NCBI RefSeq assembly: GCF_001945395.1
Contig: NZ_MSXV01000009.1
Span: 1 to 64,000 of the forward strand
Direction of reading: 5' to 3'
Source of the DNA: Pseudomonas sp. PA15(2017)
GTDB taxonomy: Bacteria; Pseudomonadota; Gammaproteobacteria; Pseudomonadales; Pseudomonadaceae
Length of the DNA: 64,000 bases
Below the pieces are notes generated by a model, which worked only from the letters and a program-made list of their open reading frames with translations, did no database searches and was not told where the DNA came from. Position 1 is the stretch's first letter, and the number at the start of each line of letters is the position of its first letter. Positions 43,990 to 53,801 of this stretch are shown piece after piece. The position numbers and the translations under genes were made by a program.

Positions 43990-45408
43990 ATGCGCGCGCT
44001 GCTCTGGTTCAAACAGGATCTTCGTCTCGATGATCACCCTGCCCTGCAGGCCGCACTCGCGTCCAACTGCCTGCTGCCGCTCTATGTGCTCGACCCGGCG
44101 CTGCTGCAGTTCGACCAATTCGGTAGCCGGCGCATCGGCGTGCATCGCGTGCGCTTCCTGCTGGAAAGCCTGACCGCCCTGGACAGTGCGCTGCGTCAGC
44201 GCGGCTCCAAGCTGCTGGTGGTGAGCGGCAAGCCGGAAGAAGTGATCGTGCAACTGGTCGGCCAGTTCGACATACGCCAGGTGCTGACCCTCGACGAAAT
44301 CGCCCCTCAGGAACGCGCCGTGCTTGCCCGCGTGCGTGACAGCCTGGGCACGGTGCCGCTGCGCACTGCCCAAGGCAATGGCCTGTTCAGCGAAGCGGAA
44401 TTGCCGTGCACGCTCGATCAGCTGCCCCAGGTCTACAGCCAGTTCCGTGCGCTGATCGACGCCCGCCAGTACCTGTTTCAGCCGCAGCCGGCTCCCGAGC
44501 AACTGCCGCCGTTGCCGGAAGGCCTGGACGCCCAGGCATACGTGCTGCCGACCCAGTCGCAGATGGGCCTGGGCGATGCCCTGAGCCTGACGCCAAGCGC
44601 CTTCCCGTTTTCGGGTGGCGAAACCGCCGCCCTGGCGCGCCTGCGCGATTATCTGTGGGACAGCCAGAGCGTGCGCACCTACAAGGAAACCCGCAACGGC
44701 ATGATCGGCAGCGAGTACTCGTCCAAGTTCTCGCCATGGCTGGCCAACGGTTCGCTGTCGCCACGCCGCACCGCCGCCGAGCTGCGTCGCCACGAAGCAC
44801 TTCATGGCGCCAACGAGTCCACCTACTGGCTATGGCTGGAACTGCTGTGGCGCGAATTCTTCCGCTGCACGCTGCAGCGCTACGGCCAGGCGCTGTTCGA
44901 GGCCGGGGGCCTGAGAGCCACCGAGCGAGCACCGCAGCAGGTCGACGAGCGGTTCGAGCAGTGGACCCAGGGCCGCACCGGCATGCCGCTGGTGGATGCC
45001 AACATGCGCGAGCTGATCGCCACCGGCTACATATCCAACCGCGGTCGCCAGGTGGTCGCCAGTTACCTGGTCAGTGACCTGCAGCAGGACTGGCGCCACG
45101 GTGCGGCCTGGTTCGAGGAGCACCTGATCGACTACGACCCGTCGAGCAATTGGGGTAACTGGGCCTATCTGGCCGGAGTCGGCAGCGACCCACGGCTCAA
45201 GCGCACTTTCAACGCGCTCAAGCAAGCACGTGAATACGATCCTCAGGGTGAATACGTAAGCTTGTGGATACCGGAGCTGCGTGCCCTACCCGAGCACCTG
45301 CGGCATACGCCGTTCCTGTTGCAGGCGCAGCAGCTCGATGCCATCAACTACCCGCGGCTGGAGCGGATTCCGGACTCATGGCAGCGCCATCTCAACGAAG
45401 TGGCCTGA
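43990..45408 (+). CDS. DASH-family cryptochrome/photolyase
   Basis: This 472-residue photolyase-superfamily flavoprotein has an N-terminal Rossmann domain (LLWFKQDLRLDDHPAL) and a FAD domain. Cry-DASH features are ETRNGMIGSEYSSKFSPWLANGSLSPR, TGMPLVDANMRELIATGYISNRGRQ and DPSSNWGNWAYLAGVGSDPRLKRTFN. DASH enzymes repair cyclobutane dimers in single-stranded DNA and may act as light receptors. A GAGGGAACATGCC sequence precedes the ATG. Confidence 0.9.
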   Translation: MRALLWFKQDLRLDDHPALQAALASNCLLPLYVLDPALLQFDQFGSRRIGVHRVRFLLESLTALDSALRQRGSKLLVVSGKPEEVIVQLVGQFDIRQVLTLDEIAPQERAVLARVRDSLGTVPLRTAQGNGLFSEAELPCTLDQLPQVYSQFRALIDARQYLFQPQPAPEQLPPLPEGLDAQAYVLPTQSQMGLGDALSLTPSAFPFSGGETAALARLRDYLWDSQSVRTYKETRNGMIGSEYSSKFSPWLANGSLSPRRTAAELRRHEALHGANESTYWLWLELLWREFFRCTLQRYGQALFEAGGLRATERAPQQVDERFEQWTQGRTGMPLVDANMRELIATGYISNRGRQVVASYLVSDLQQDWRHGAAWFEEHLIDYDPSSNWGNWAYLAGVGSDPRLKRTFNALKQAREYDPQGEYVSLWIPELRALPEHLRHTPFLLQAQQLDAINYPRLERIPDSWQRHLNEVA

Positions 45409-45457
45409 AGGCGAGCCGGGCCTGCCCCGCGACTGCTCGGCACCCGGCGGCGCCTGA

Positions 45458-46360
45458 TCAGGCCCCGGGTGTGAAATGCTTCTGGGTGGTGCCGCGGGCG
45501 ATCAGGCGGGACAGATAGTCCAGCTTCTGCGGGTCGCGATCGACGAAGCGAAACACCACCTGCAGCCATTCGCTGTCCGGCTTCGGTTCGAACGCCGCGA
45601 CGCTGTGCAGGTAGCCGTTGAGGCGAGCCACTTCCGAGACCTCACCCTGCTCGAGGTCGAGCACCGCGCTTTCCAGCACCTGGGGCAGCAGCTCGCCGCG
45701 TTTGACCACCAGCAACGCTTCCTTGATGCTCAAGGCCTTGACCACACAGGCCATCATACCGCCCGGCAAGCGCAACTGGCCCTGGCTGCGGCCCACCGGT
45801 GCCGCCGTGGTGGCCTTGGCAGGCGCTGCGGCCGGAGCGGGTGCCGCGGTTGGCTGCGCCGGCGCGGTCGGGCGGACCACCTCGGTCTTGCCACCCGTCA
45901 GGGCGGCCAGGGAATCATTGGCGAAAGCACCGGTGCTAAGCATTTTCGGCGGAGCGGCCGACATCAGCGCTGCCAACTTGCCGGCACGCTGCAGGGCTTT
46001 CTTGACCTTGGTGATCAGTTGCTCGTTGGAGAACGGCTTGCCGATGAAATCCGAGACGCCGGCCTGAATGGCCTGCACCACGTTTTCCTTGTCACCACGG
46101 CTGGTGACCATGATGAACGGCACGCCCTTCAGCGCTTCCTGCTCACGGCACCATTGCAACAGCTCGAGGCCGGACATTTCCGGCATTTCCCAATCACAGA
46201 GAATCAGGTTGATCGGATTTCGGCCGAGAATCTGCTGGGCCTTGCGCCCATTGACCGCTTCCTCGATCTGGATACCGGGAAGGTGGTCACGCAGCCCCTT
46301 CTTCACCAGATCGCGGATAAAGGTGGCGTCGTCCACCACCAGTACACTGACTTTGCTCAT
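45458..46360 (-). CDS. response regulator next to phoU (PA5364-like)
   Basis: This 300-residue protein has a REC domain (VVDDATFIRDLVKKGL, phosphoacceptor D56, SRGDKENVVQAIQAGVSDFIGKPF). An Ala/Pro-rich linker follows (about 160-195), then a C-terminal domain of about 105 residues that may be PilZ-like (SQGQLRLPGGMMACVV). No DNA-binding or GGDEF/EAL motif is seen. The same gene lies beside phoU in P. aeruginosa. The cognate kinase is unknown. Confidence 0.85.
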   Translation of the reverse strand: MSKVSVLVVDDATFIRDLVKKGLRDHLPGIQIEEAVNGRKAQQILGRNPINLILCDWEMPEMSGLELLQWCREQEALKGVPFIMVTSRGDKENVVQAIQAGVSDFIGKPFSNEQLITKVKKALQRAGKLAALMSAAPPKMLSTGAFANDSLAALTGGKTEVVRPTAPAQPTAAPAPAAAPAKATTAAPVGRSQGQLRLPGGMMACVVKALSIKEALLVVKRGELLPQVLESAVLDLEQGEVSEVARLNGYLHSVAAFEPKPDSEWLQVVFRFVDRDPQKLDYLSRLIARGTTQKHFTPGA

Positions 46361-46467
46361 CGACCACTCCCTCGAATGGCCATTAGCATAGACGTGTGCC
46401 CCGGCTCATTGCCAACACTAAAGCACAACCCTGCGGGACCGAGCACAGTGCGCCGCAGGGCCGGGCG

Positions 46468-47196
46468 TCACTGCTTGGCGCCGCCCTGAACTTCTTCCTG
46501 CATGCGGGTCAGACCGATGTGTTTGACGTCGGTGCCGCGCACCAGGTAGATCACCAGCTCGGCGATGTTGCGCGCGTGGTCGCCGATGCGCTCCAGCGAG
46601 CGCAGCGCCCAGATCACGTTGAGCACACGGGAGATCGAGCGCGGGTCTTCCATCATGAAGGTGACCAGTTCACGCAGGGCGGTCTTGTACTCGCGGTCGA
46701 CGGTCTTGTCGTACTGGGCGACCGACAGCGCCAGATCGGCGTCGAAACGGGCGAAGGCGTCCAGCGCTTCCTGCACCATCTTGCGGACCTGGTCGCCGAT
46801 ATGACGGACCTCCACGTAACCACGCGGCGACTCGCCTTCCTCGGTCAGCAGGATCGCGCGCTTGGCGATCTTGGTAGCTTCGTCGCCGATACGCTCGAGA
46901 TCGATCACCGATTTGGAGATGCTGATGATCAGACGCAGGTCCGAAGCGGCCGGCTGGCGGCGGGCGAGAATGCGCACGCATTCCTCGTCGATGTTGCGCT
47001 CCATCTGGTTGATCTGGTCATCGATCTCGCGCACCTGCTGGGCCAGCCCGGAGTCGGCCTCGATCAGCGACGTGACCGCGTCGTTGACCTGTTTCTCGAC
47101 CAGGCCGCCCATGGCCAGCAGGTGGCTGCGCACCTCCTCCAGTTCGGCGTTGAACTGCTGGGAAATGTGGTGAGTCAGGCTGTCTTTGTTAATCAT
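46468..47196 (-). CDS. phoU: phosphate-specific transport regulator PhoU
   Basis: This 242-residue all-helical protein has two PhoU repeats, with metal-binding DQINQMERNIDEECVRILA and DLERIGDEATKIAKRAI in the first and ALRSLERIGDHARNIAELV in the second. It couples the Pst transporter to the PhoR kinase and prevents Pho activation when phosphate is plentiful. I chose MINKDSLTHH at 47196 over the upstream GTG at 47217. A palindromic repeat separates it from pstB. Confidence 0.93.
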   Translation of the reverse strand: MINKDSLTHHISQQFNAELEEVRSHLLAMGGLVEKQVNDAVTSLIEADSGLAQQVREIDDQINQMERNIDEECVRILARRQPAASDLRLIISISKSVIDLERIGDEATKIAKRAILLTEEGESPRGYVEVRHIGDQVRKMVQEALDAFARFDADLALSVAQYDKTVDREYKTALRELVTFMMEDPRSISRVLNVIWALRSLERIGDHARNIAELVIYLVRGTDVKHIGLTRMQEEVQGGAKQ

Positions 47197-47212
47197 CGGG
47201 TTCGCTCCGCGA

Positions 47213-47313
47213 GCCACAGGCTGCAGGCTACAGGCCGCAGGCTGTCGGTAATTGTCTGTACCATCGAGTCAGTGCCTCCGGCTTACAGCCTGTAGCCTGA
47301 AGCCTGAAGCTGG
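47213..47313. repeat. extragenic palindromic repeat between pstB and phoU
   Basis: CACAGGCTGCAGGCTACAGG faces TACAGCCTGTAGCCTGAAGC across about 50 bp. It belongs to the same family as 13116-13207 and 48178-48235. The hairpin lies in the pst mRNA between pstB and phoU. Confidence 0.75.
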
Positions 47314-47328
47314 CATGCAACGCTTGCC

Positions 47329-48162
47329 TCAACCGTAGCGGCCGGTGATGTAGTCTTCGGTCTGCTTCTTGGCCGGATTGGTGAACAACGCGTCGGTGTC
47401 ACCGAATTCGATCAGTTTGCCCATGTACATGAACGCCGTGTAGTCGGAAACCCGCGCCGCCTGCTGCATGTTGTGGGTCACGATGACGATGGTGTACTTG
47501 GACTTCAACTCGTAGATCAGCTCTTCGACCTTCAGCGTGGAGATCGGGTCGAGCGCCGAGCACGGCTCGTCGAGCAGCAGCACTTCCGGCTGTACCGCAA
47601 CGGTACGGGCGATCACCAGGCGCTGCTGCTGGCCGCCGGACAGGCCCAGGGCCGACTCATGCAGGCGGTCCTTCACTTCGTCCCACAGGGCGGCGCTCTT
47701 CAGGCCCCACTCGACAGCCTCATCGAGCACGCGCTTCTGGTTGATGCCCTGGATACGCAGGCCATAGACCACGTTCTCGTAGATGCTCTTGGGGAATGGA
47801 TTGGGCTTCTGGAACACCATGCCCACACGGCGACGCAGCTCGGCGACATCCTCGCCCTTGCGGTAGATGTTGCGCCCGTCGATATTGATTTCGCCCTCTA
47901 CACGGCAACCGTCGACCAGGTCGTTCATGCGGTTGAACGTGCGCAGCAGGGTCGACTTGCCGCACCCCGATGGGCCGATGAAGGCCGTCACGCGCTGCTT
48001 GGGAATGTTCATCTTGACGTCGTACAGCGCCTGCTTGTCACCGTAGAACAGGTTCAGGCCGGGTACTTCGATGGCGACGGTTTCATTGGCCAGGTTCAGG
48101 CTCTGCCTGTCACGGCCCAGGGCGGAAATGTCGATGCCGTGGGTAGCGGTTTCGTTTTGCAT
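47329..48162 (-). CDS. pstB: phosphate ABC transporter ATPase
   Basis: This 277-residue ATPase has Walker [10 protein letters not shown], signature [13 protein letters not shown], Walker [14 protein letters not shown] and H-loop [11 protein letters not shown], all typical of PstB. It powers phosphate uptake through PstCA. It starts at 48162, 75 bp after pstA, across a palindromic repeat. Confidence 0.94.
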   Translation of the reverse strand: MQNETATHGIDISALGRDRQSLNLANETVAIEVPGLNLFYGDKQALYDVKMNIPKQRVTAFIGPSGCGKSTLLRTFNRMNDLVDGCRVEGEINIDGRNIYRKGEDVAELRRRVGMVFQKPNPFPKSIYENVVYGLRIQGINQKRVLDEAVEWGLKSAALWDEVKDRLHESALGLSGGQQQRLVIARTVAVQPEVLLLDEPCSALDPISTLKVEELIYELKSKYTIVIVTHNMQQAARVSDYTAFMYMGKLIEFGDTDALFTNPAKKQTEDYITGRYG

Positions 48163-48177
48163 ACCAGTCTCCTTCGG

Positions 48178-48235
48178 AGGCTATAGGCTTCAAGCTGCAG
48201 GCCGGCTCTTGCTTGCAGCCTGCGGCCTGCAGCAA
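48178..48235. repeat. extragenic palindromic repeat between pstA and pstB
   Basis: GGCTTCAAGCTGCAGGCCGG faces CTTGCAGCCTGCGGCCTGCAG. It is the third copy of the GCAGGCTGCAG palindrome family in the window and the second within the pst operon. Confidence 0.7.
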
Positions 48236-48237
48236 AT

Positions 48238-49914
48238 TTAGTGATCCAGGGCCTTGTACTTCTCGCGCAGTCGGTTGCGCAGGTAGACGGCCGTCAGGTT
48301 GAGAGTCGCGATGACCATGACCAGCAGTAGCGCAGTGGCGTACACCAGCGGGCGAGCAGCCTCGACGTTGGGGCTCTGGAAGCCGACGTCATAGATGTGG
48401 AAGCCCAAGTGCATGATCTTCTGATCCAGGTGCAGATAAGGATAGTTGCCATCCACCGGCAAGCTCGGCGCCAGCTTGACCACGCCGACCAGCATCAGCG
48501 GTGCCACTTCACCGGCGGCACGGGCCACGGCGAGAATCAAGCCGGTCATCATCGCCGGGCTGGCCATCGGCAGCACCACCCGCCACAGGGTTTCCACCTT
48601 GGTCGCACCGAGCGCCAGGGAACCCTCGCGCAGCGAGCGCGGAATCCTCGCCAGGCCTTCCTCGGTGGCGACGATCACCACCGGCACGGCGAGCAGCGCC
48701 AGGGTCAGCGAGGCCCACAGCAGGCCCGGCGTGCCGAAGGTCGGCGCCGGCGCGGCCTCCGGGAAGAACAAACGGTCGATCGAGCCACCCAGCACGTAGA
48801 CGAAGAAGCCCAGGCCGAAGACGCCGTAGACGATCGCCGGCACGCCGGCCAGGTTGTTCACCGCAATGCGGATCACCCGGGTCAGCGGCCCCTGCTTGGC
48901 GTACTCACGCAGGTAGATAGCCGCGATCACGCCGAACGGGGTGACGATCACCGCCATGATCAGGGTCATCATGATGGTGCCGAAGATTGCCGGGAAGATG
49001 CCGCCTTCGGTATTCGCCTCACGCGGGTCGTCGCTGACGAACTCCCACAGTTTGCTGCCGTAGAACCCGAGTTTGTCCAGGGTCGACATGGCGTTCGGGC
49101 GATAGGCGCGCACCACCTTGCCGAGGCTGATCTCCTGCTCGCGGCCATCGGCCGAGCGCACGGTCATGCTGTCGCGGTTGAACTGCTGGTAGCGGGCGTT
49201 GAGCTCGGCTTCCAGTTCCTTGTACTCGGCGTCCCAGCGGGCGCGCTCGGCGGCCAGGTCGGACTGCGCGGCGTCGGTCAGTTGGCCGTCGAGTTCCAGC
49301 TTGCGGGTTTGCAGGCGCACACGCTCCAGGCCTGCGTTGATACGGCCGATGTCGCGCTTCTCGAGTTGCACGATCTGGCTGTGCAGATCGTCGACGCGAT
49401 CCAGGCGCTTCTGCAGTTCCGACCAGGCGGCGTCACCCTCGGCAACCAGGCGGCCTTGTTCCTTGACGTTGATCAGGTAGCCGTAGAAGTTGCCCCACTC
49501 GCGCCGCTCGAAGGCGGTCAGGTCGGCCGGCTTGCGCTGCTCGCCGAGCCACTCGCCGACCACCCAGGAGAAATCGGCGCCGTACAGGTCACGGTTACCA
49601 ACCTTGAGCAGTTCGCGGGTCATGAACTCGCCGCCCTCGACGTTCACCGGCAGCCCGGCGGACGCCAGGCGAGCGCGGGGAATCTCTTCCTTCTGCACCA
49701 CTTCGCCGGCCATCACCTTGGCCTGCTCGCCGGGAATCTGGTAGCTGGCTTCGATGATGTCGGCCGGCCAGAAGTGACCCAGGCCGCGCACGGCGATGAC
49801 CGCCAACAGGCCAACGGTCATGATGATGGCGATGGACACCGCACCGGCGTTCATCCAGATCCACGGCGAGCCGCTCTTGAACCAGGATTTCAGATTGTGC
49901 TGTTTCACGGACAT
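48238..49914 (-). CDS. pstA: phosphate ABC transporter permease PstA (long form)
   Basis: This 558-residue permease has one membrane helix near the N terminus and a long periplasmic insert with a predicted coiled coil (about residues 150-245, LQKRLDRVDDLHSQIVQLEKRDIGRINAGLERV). Five C-terminal helices follow, with the EAA loop EGSLALGATKVETLWRVVLPMASPAMM. E. coli PstA is about 296 residues; the long form is normal for pseudomonads. It pairs with PstC. Confidence 0.92.
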   Translation of the reverse strand: MSVKQHNLKSWFKSGSPWIWMNAGAVSIAIIMTVGLLAVIAVRGLGHFWPADIIEASYQIPGEQAKVMAGEVVQKEEIPRARLASAGLPVNVEGGEFMTRELLKVGNRDLYGADFSWVVGEWLGEQRKPADLTAFERREWGNFYGYLINVKEQGRLVAEGDAAWSELQKRLDRVDDLHSQIVQLEKRDIGRINAGLERVRLQTRKLELDGQLTDAAQSDLAAERARWDAEYKELEAELNARYQQFNRDSMTVRSADGREQEISLGKVVRAYRPNAMSTLDKLGFYGSKLWEFVSDDPREANTEGGIFPAIFGTIMMTLIMAVIVTPFGVIAAIYLREYAKQGPLTRVIRIAVNNLAGVPAIVYGVFGLGFFVYVLGGSIDRLFFPEAAPAPTFGTPGLLWASLTLALLAVPVVIVATEEGLARIPRSLREGSLALGATKVETLWRVVLPMASPAMMTGLILAVARAAGEVAPLMLVGVVKLAPSLPVDGNYPYLHLDQKIMHLGFHIYDVGFQSPNVEAARPLVYATALLLVMVIATLNLTAVYLRNRLREKYKALDH

Positions 49915-49927
49915 GGTCTTGCAGTCC

Positions 49928-52213
49928 TCAGAGCGAAGCGTACTTGACGCGCAGGCGCTGCCGCACCAGCTCGGCCAACGTATTCATGACGAAGGTGAAC
50001 GACAGCAGCACCAGGGCAGAAAGGAACAGCACCCGGTAATGGGTACCGCCAACTTCAGATTCGGGCATTTCCACCGCCACGTTGGCCGCCAGGGTACGCA
50101 GGCCTTCGAAGATGTTCATGTCCATGATCGGCGTGTTGCCGGTGGCCATCAGCACGATCATGGTCTCGCCGACGGCACGGCCCATGCCGATCATCACTGC
50201 CGAGAAGATGCCCGGGCTGGCCGTCAGGATCACCACCCGGGTCAGGGTCTGCCACGGCGTGGCACCGAGCGCCAGGGAGCCGAAGGTCAGGCTCTTGGGC
50301 ACGCTGAACACGGCGTCTTCGGCGATCGAGTAGATGTTCGGGATCACCGCGAAGCCCATGGCCAGACCAACCACAAGAGCGTTGCGCTGGTCGAACGGGA
50401 TGCCGAGGTCGTTGCTCAGCCAGGCACGCATGTTGCCGTCGAACAGCCAGTTCTCCAGGTGGCCGCTCATGCTCAGCGACAGGCTGCCGACCAGCAGGAT
50501 CACCGGAATCAGCAGTGCGGCTTCCCAACCGTCCGGCACACGCAGGCGAATCGACTCGGGCAGGCGGCTCCACATGAAACCGGCCAGCAGGATGCCGATT
50601 GGAGTGAAGATCAACAGGCTGAAGATTCCCGGTAGATGACCTTCCACATAAGGCGCCAGGAACAGGCCGGCGAAGAAGCCGAGGATCACCGTCGGCAGCG
50701 CTTCCATCAGCTCGATCACCGGCTTGACCTTGCCGCGCATGGCCGGGGCCATGAAGTACGCGGTGTAGATCGCCGCGGCAATGGCCAGTGGCGCCGCCAG
50801 CAGCATGGCGTAGAAGGCGGCCTTGAGGGTACCGAAGGCCAGTGGCGCCATGCTCAACTTGGGCTCGGCATCGGTGCTGGCCGAAGTCGACTGCCAGACG
50901 TAGGCCGGCTTGTCGTAATTCTCGTACCAGACCTTGCCCCACAAGGAACTCCAGGAAATTTCCGGGTGCGGGTTATCGATCAGGATGCGCTCGAGCTTGC
51001 CATTGGCTTCGACCAACGCGCGGTTGGCGCGCGGCGACAGCGCGGCGATGCTGAAGCCCTCGGCAACCGGTTCGACCAGCAGGGTACGGTGCGCGGTGCT
51101 ATGGAAGATGCCCAGGTTACCCTCGGCATCCAGGGCGATGAAGCCCTTGCGGCGTTCTTCGGAGATGATCTGGCTGATCGGGCCACCGGCCATCTTGAAT
51201 TCGCGCACCTGCTTGAGCGACGACTTGCCGTCCTCGTCGCGCACCATGAACCACTGGGCGATGCCGCCGGTGCTGTCACCGGTGAGCAGGGAGATACCAC
51301 CCAACAGCGAAGTGGCGTAGGTGATTTCCCGCGCGCCATCATTGAGCAGCTTGTAGCGACCGTTGAGCGCCTTGGTGCGCAGGTCGAAGACGTCGGCGGT
51401 GGCGCGGCCGTTGATCACGAACAACCAGTGCTGGCGCGGCTCGATGATCAGTTCCTTGATTGGCTCGGCGATCTGCGGCAGCGCCAGGCGATCCTCGCTG
51501 ACCTCCACTTCGCCGGTCATCATGTTCTCTTCGCGGCTCAGGCTCAGCACCTGCAACTCGCTATCCACGGAACCGGCGAGCAGCAACGTACCGCTGTTCA
51601 CGCTGATACCCATGTGCTCGAGCGGGCGGCCTTGGGGATCGATGGTCAGCGGCGTTTCACCGAACGGGTAAACGATGGACGGCGTGATGGTCTTCACGTC
51701 GTTCGGATAGGTGATGCGATAAGTGTGTTCGAACACCAGCGCCTGGCCGTTGGACAGGCCGAGGGCGACACGGTGGCTGCCCGGCTGGTCTTCACCGACC
51801 GACACCACCTCGCTGCCGGCTGGCAGGGGCAAATCGACCGTGGTCAGGGCCTCCATGCTCTTGGCGTCGAAGAACTGGATCTTGCCTTTGCTGGCCAGGC
51901 GCATACCAACCTGGTTCTGCTCCTCCAGCGCCATCAGCAGCGGCTTGCCGGCATCGGCCAACCAGGCCGGCTGCACGGCATCACGCTTCTCGATATCGGC
52001 GCCCTGGAACATCGGCAGTACGACATAGGCAAGATAGAAGAAGATCAGGGTGATGGCACCCAGTACGGCCAGCCCGCCGATGGATACGCACCAGCGCGCC
52101 AGGCGATCCTTGAAAGCACGTATACGGCGCTTACGCTTCAGGGCCGGGGTATTGAAGTCCAGCCCGAGGGAATTTGGGGAGGCGGTCATGGGGTCACTTG
52201 CCAAGTCTTTCAT
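49928..52213 (-). CDS. pstC: phosphate ABC transporter permease PstC (long form)
   Basis: This 761-residue permease has an N-terminal helix (VLGAITLIFFYLAYVVLPMF), then about 390 mostly beta-rich periplasmic residues that could form a propeller. The C-terminal permease has FGSLALGATPWQTLTRVVILTASPGIFSAVMIG as its EAA loop. E. coli PstC is about 319 residues, but the long insert is usual in pseudomonads. The start is uncertain: 52213 (MKDLASDPMT) is chosen by resemblance to family starts, with ATGs also at 52225 and 52189. Confidence 0.9.
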   Translation of the reverse strand: MKDLASDPMTASPNSLGLDFNTPALKRKRRIRAFKDRLARWCVSIGGLAVLGAITLIFFYLAYVVLPMFQGADIEKRDAVQPAWLADAGKPLLMALEEQNQVGMRLASKGKIQFFDAKSMEALTTVDLPLPAGSEVVSVGEDQPGSHRVALGLSNGQALVFEHTYRITYPNDVKTITPSIVYPFGETPLTIDPQGRPLEHMGISVNSGTLLLAGSVDSELQVLSLSREENMMTGEVEVSEDRLALPQIAEPIKELIIEPRQHWLFVINGRATADVFDLRTKALNGRYKLLNDGAREITYATSLLGGISLLTGDSTGGIAQWFMVRDEDGKSSLKQVREFKMAGGPISQIISEERRKGFIALDAEGNLGIFHSTAHRTLLVEPVAEGFSIAALSPRANRALVEANGKLERILIDNPHPEISWSSLWGKVWYENYDKPAYVWQSTSASTDAEPKLSMAPLAFGTLKAAFYAMLLAAPLAIAAAIYTAYFMAPAMRGKVKPVIELMEALPTVILGFFAGLFLAPYVEGHLPGIFSLLIFTPIGILLAGFMWSRLPESIRLRVPDGWEAALLIPVILLVGSLSLSMSGHLENWLFDGNMRAWLSNDLGIPFDQRNALVVGLAMGFAVIPNIYSIAEDAVFSVPKSLTFGSLALGATPWQTLTRVVILTASPGIFSAVMIGMGRAVGETMIVLMATGNTPIMDMNIFEGLRTLAANVAVEMPESEVGGTHYRVLFLSALVLLSFTFVMNTLAELVRQRLRVKYASL

Positions 52214-52327
52214 AAGGGAGAGCATCTCTGCGCGGCCATGAGCGCGCCTTATTTTTTCGCCTATTTCGCGAGCCTCGCCAATCTAGCTCGCCTGTATGAC
52301 AGAAAAGTTACAGAGCGGTGACGCGCC

Positions 52328-52356
52328 AAAGCCCACCTCTCAAGAGAGGCGGGCTT
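52328..52356 (-). terminator. hairpin upstream of pstC
   Basis: GCCCACCTCT and AGAGGCGGGC form a stem (with a C-A mismatch) between A3 and TT, about 115 bp before pstC on the minus strand. After the MITE-like element it could act as a partial terminator for transcripts from pstS. Confidence 0.5.
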
Positions 52357-52367
52357 CGGGATCGCCT

Positions 52368-52525
52368 AGAACCTTTTTACGATCTTGCGAGCTAGCGCGA
52401 TACAAGGCAAAAACAAGCGAGGAAGCGGACTGGGCTCGCACGCGAGTTTACAAGTGGTAAATGAGCATTCCGAGCTTGTTTTTAACGCAGTAGCGCCGAC
52501 GCGCAGCAGATCGTAAACAGGTTCT
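52368..52525. repeat. MITE-like inverted-repeat element between pstS and pstC
   Basis: AGAACCTTTTTACGATCT at the left and AGATCGTAAACAGGTTCT at the right are terminal inverted repeats around about 120 bp that include GCGAGCTAGCGCGATACAAG and AACGCAGTAGCGCCGACGCG. There is no ORF. The same family occurs at 58521-58715 and 59852-59932, with a relative at 19410-19668. It places the pstS stop codon (52539) 13 bp from its end. Confidence 0.8.
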
Positions 52526-52538
52526 TACTGCGGTCGGC

Positions 52539-53507
52539 TTACAGACCCAGTTCCTTGCGGGTCTTCTCGATGACCTTCAGCGGCAGCGGGATGTAACCGT
52601 CCTTGACCACGACGTCCTGGCCCTGCTTGGACAGGATCAGCTTCAGGAACTCGGCATCCAGCGGGCTCAGCGGCTTGTTGGGCGCCTTATTGACGTAGAT
52701 GTAGAAGAAGCGAGCCAGCGGGTATTTGCCCGACAGTGCGTTGGTTTCATTGGCTTCTTCGACTTCGCCCTTTTTGTTGACCAGGGGAACGGCGCGCACG
52801 CTGGCGGTGCGGTAGCCAATGCCCGAGTAACCGATGGCGTTGACGGTGCTGGAGATCGACTGCACCACGGAAGCCGAACCCGGCTGCTCGTTCACGTTGG
52901 CTTTGAAGTCGCCTTTGCACAGGGCTTCTTCCTTGAAGTAGCCGTAAGTGCCGGATACCGAGTTACGCCCGAACAGCTGCACCGGCTTGCTGGCCCACTC
53001 CCCGGTCAGGCCGATATCGCCCCAGGTTTTCAGATCCTTGGCTTCGCCGCACAGACGAGTGCTGGAGAAGATGGCATCGACCTGCTGCATGGTCAGCTGC
53101 TTGATCGGGTTGTCCTTGTGCACGAACACAGCCAGGGCGTCGATGGCGACCGGAACGGCGGTCGGCTTGTAGCCATACTTCTGTTCGAAGGCCTGGATTT
53201 CGCTGTCCTTCATGGCGCGCGACATCGGACCGAGGTTGGCGGTGCCTTCGGTCAGCGCGGGTGGCGCGGTGGAGGAGCCGGCAGCCTGAATCTGGATGTT
53301 CACGTTCGGGTAGGACTGCTTGTAGCTCTCGGCCCACAGGGTCATCAGGTTGGCCAGGGAGTCGGAGCCAACGCTGGACAGGTTGCCCGACACGCCAGAG
53401 GTCTTCTCATAGGTCGGCAGAGCCGGATCGACAGCGGCAACCGCGTTGGCAGTGGCGACGCCAGCGGCGACAAACGTCATGGCCGCCATCAAACGCTTCA
53501 GTTTCAT
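52539..53507 (-). CDS. pstS: phosphate-binding periplasmic protein
   Basis: This 322-residue binding protein has a signal peptide ([25 protein letters not shown]). Its PstS landmarks are [68 protein letters not shown] and the [11 protein letters not shown] phosphate loop. It is the high-affinity receptor for PstCAB. A Pho box lies 136 bp upstream. A MITE-like element and a hairpin lie between it and pstC. Confidence 0.94.
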   Translation of the reverse strand: MKLKRLMAAMTFVAAGVATANAVAAVDPALPTYEKTSGVSGNLSSVGSDSLANLMTLWAESYKQSYPNVNIQIQAAGSSTAPPALTEGTANLGPMSRAMKDSEIQAFEQKYGYKPTAVPVAIDALAVFVHKDNPIKQLTMQQVDAIFSSTRLCGEAKDLKTWGDIGLTGEWASKPVQLFGRNSVSGTYGYFKEEALCKGDFKANVNEQPGSASVVQSISSTVNAIGYSGIGYRTASVRAVPLVNKKGEVEEANETNALSGKYPLARFFYIYVNKAPNKPLSPLDAEFLKLILSKQGQDVVVKDGYIPLPLKVIEKTRKELGL

Positions 53508-53642
53508 GCCTTGCTCCTAGCAGAGTGGTAATCATCGAGAGGCCGGCGTGCCGTGGTCGTAGCGCCCAGTTGCGACCTGCTCACGATTGGGGTCGTGTTG
53601 GTTGGAACGGGGCTCAGTATCATCAGCCTATGTGAACACTCT

Positions 53643-53671
53643 ATGTAATCAATATGACAGTTGGATGACGG
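53643..53671 (-). promoter_or_regulatory. Pho box of pstS
   Basis: On the minus strand CCGTCAT-CCAA-CTGTCAT-ATTG-ATTACAT gives three 7-bp half sites spaced by 4. The first two match the CTGTCAT consensus 6/7 and 7/7. PhoB should bind here and activate pstS under phosphate limitation. Confidence 0.85.
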
Positions 53672-53801
53672 CGCAAACAGGCATGTCGAGTTCGGCAAAT
53701 GCACGTGCGCAAGCGTCTGCAACGCGCTAAGGTCGCGGTGTAGACACCCAGTCGGTATACTGCCCGACCGGGCCCACCACTGCGCCGCGAGCCGTGAACA
53801 G

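Noticed and set aside
48397-49947. 516-codon plus-strand open frame
   Set aside because: Antisense to pstA; no domain and His/Gln/Arg-rich composition.
50636-52321. 561-codon plus-strand open frame
   Set aside because: Antisense to pstC, which has clear permease motifs; composition is that of a shadow frame.
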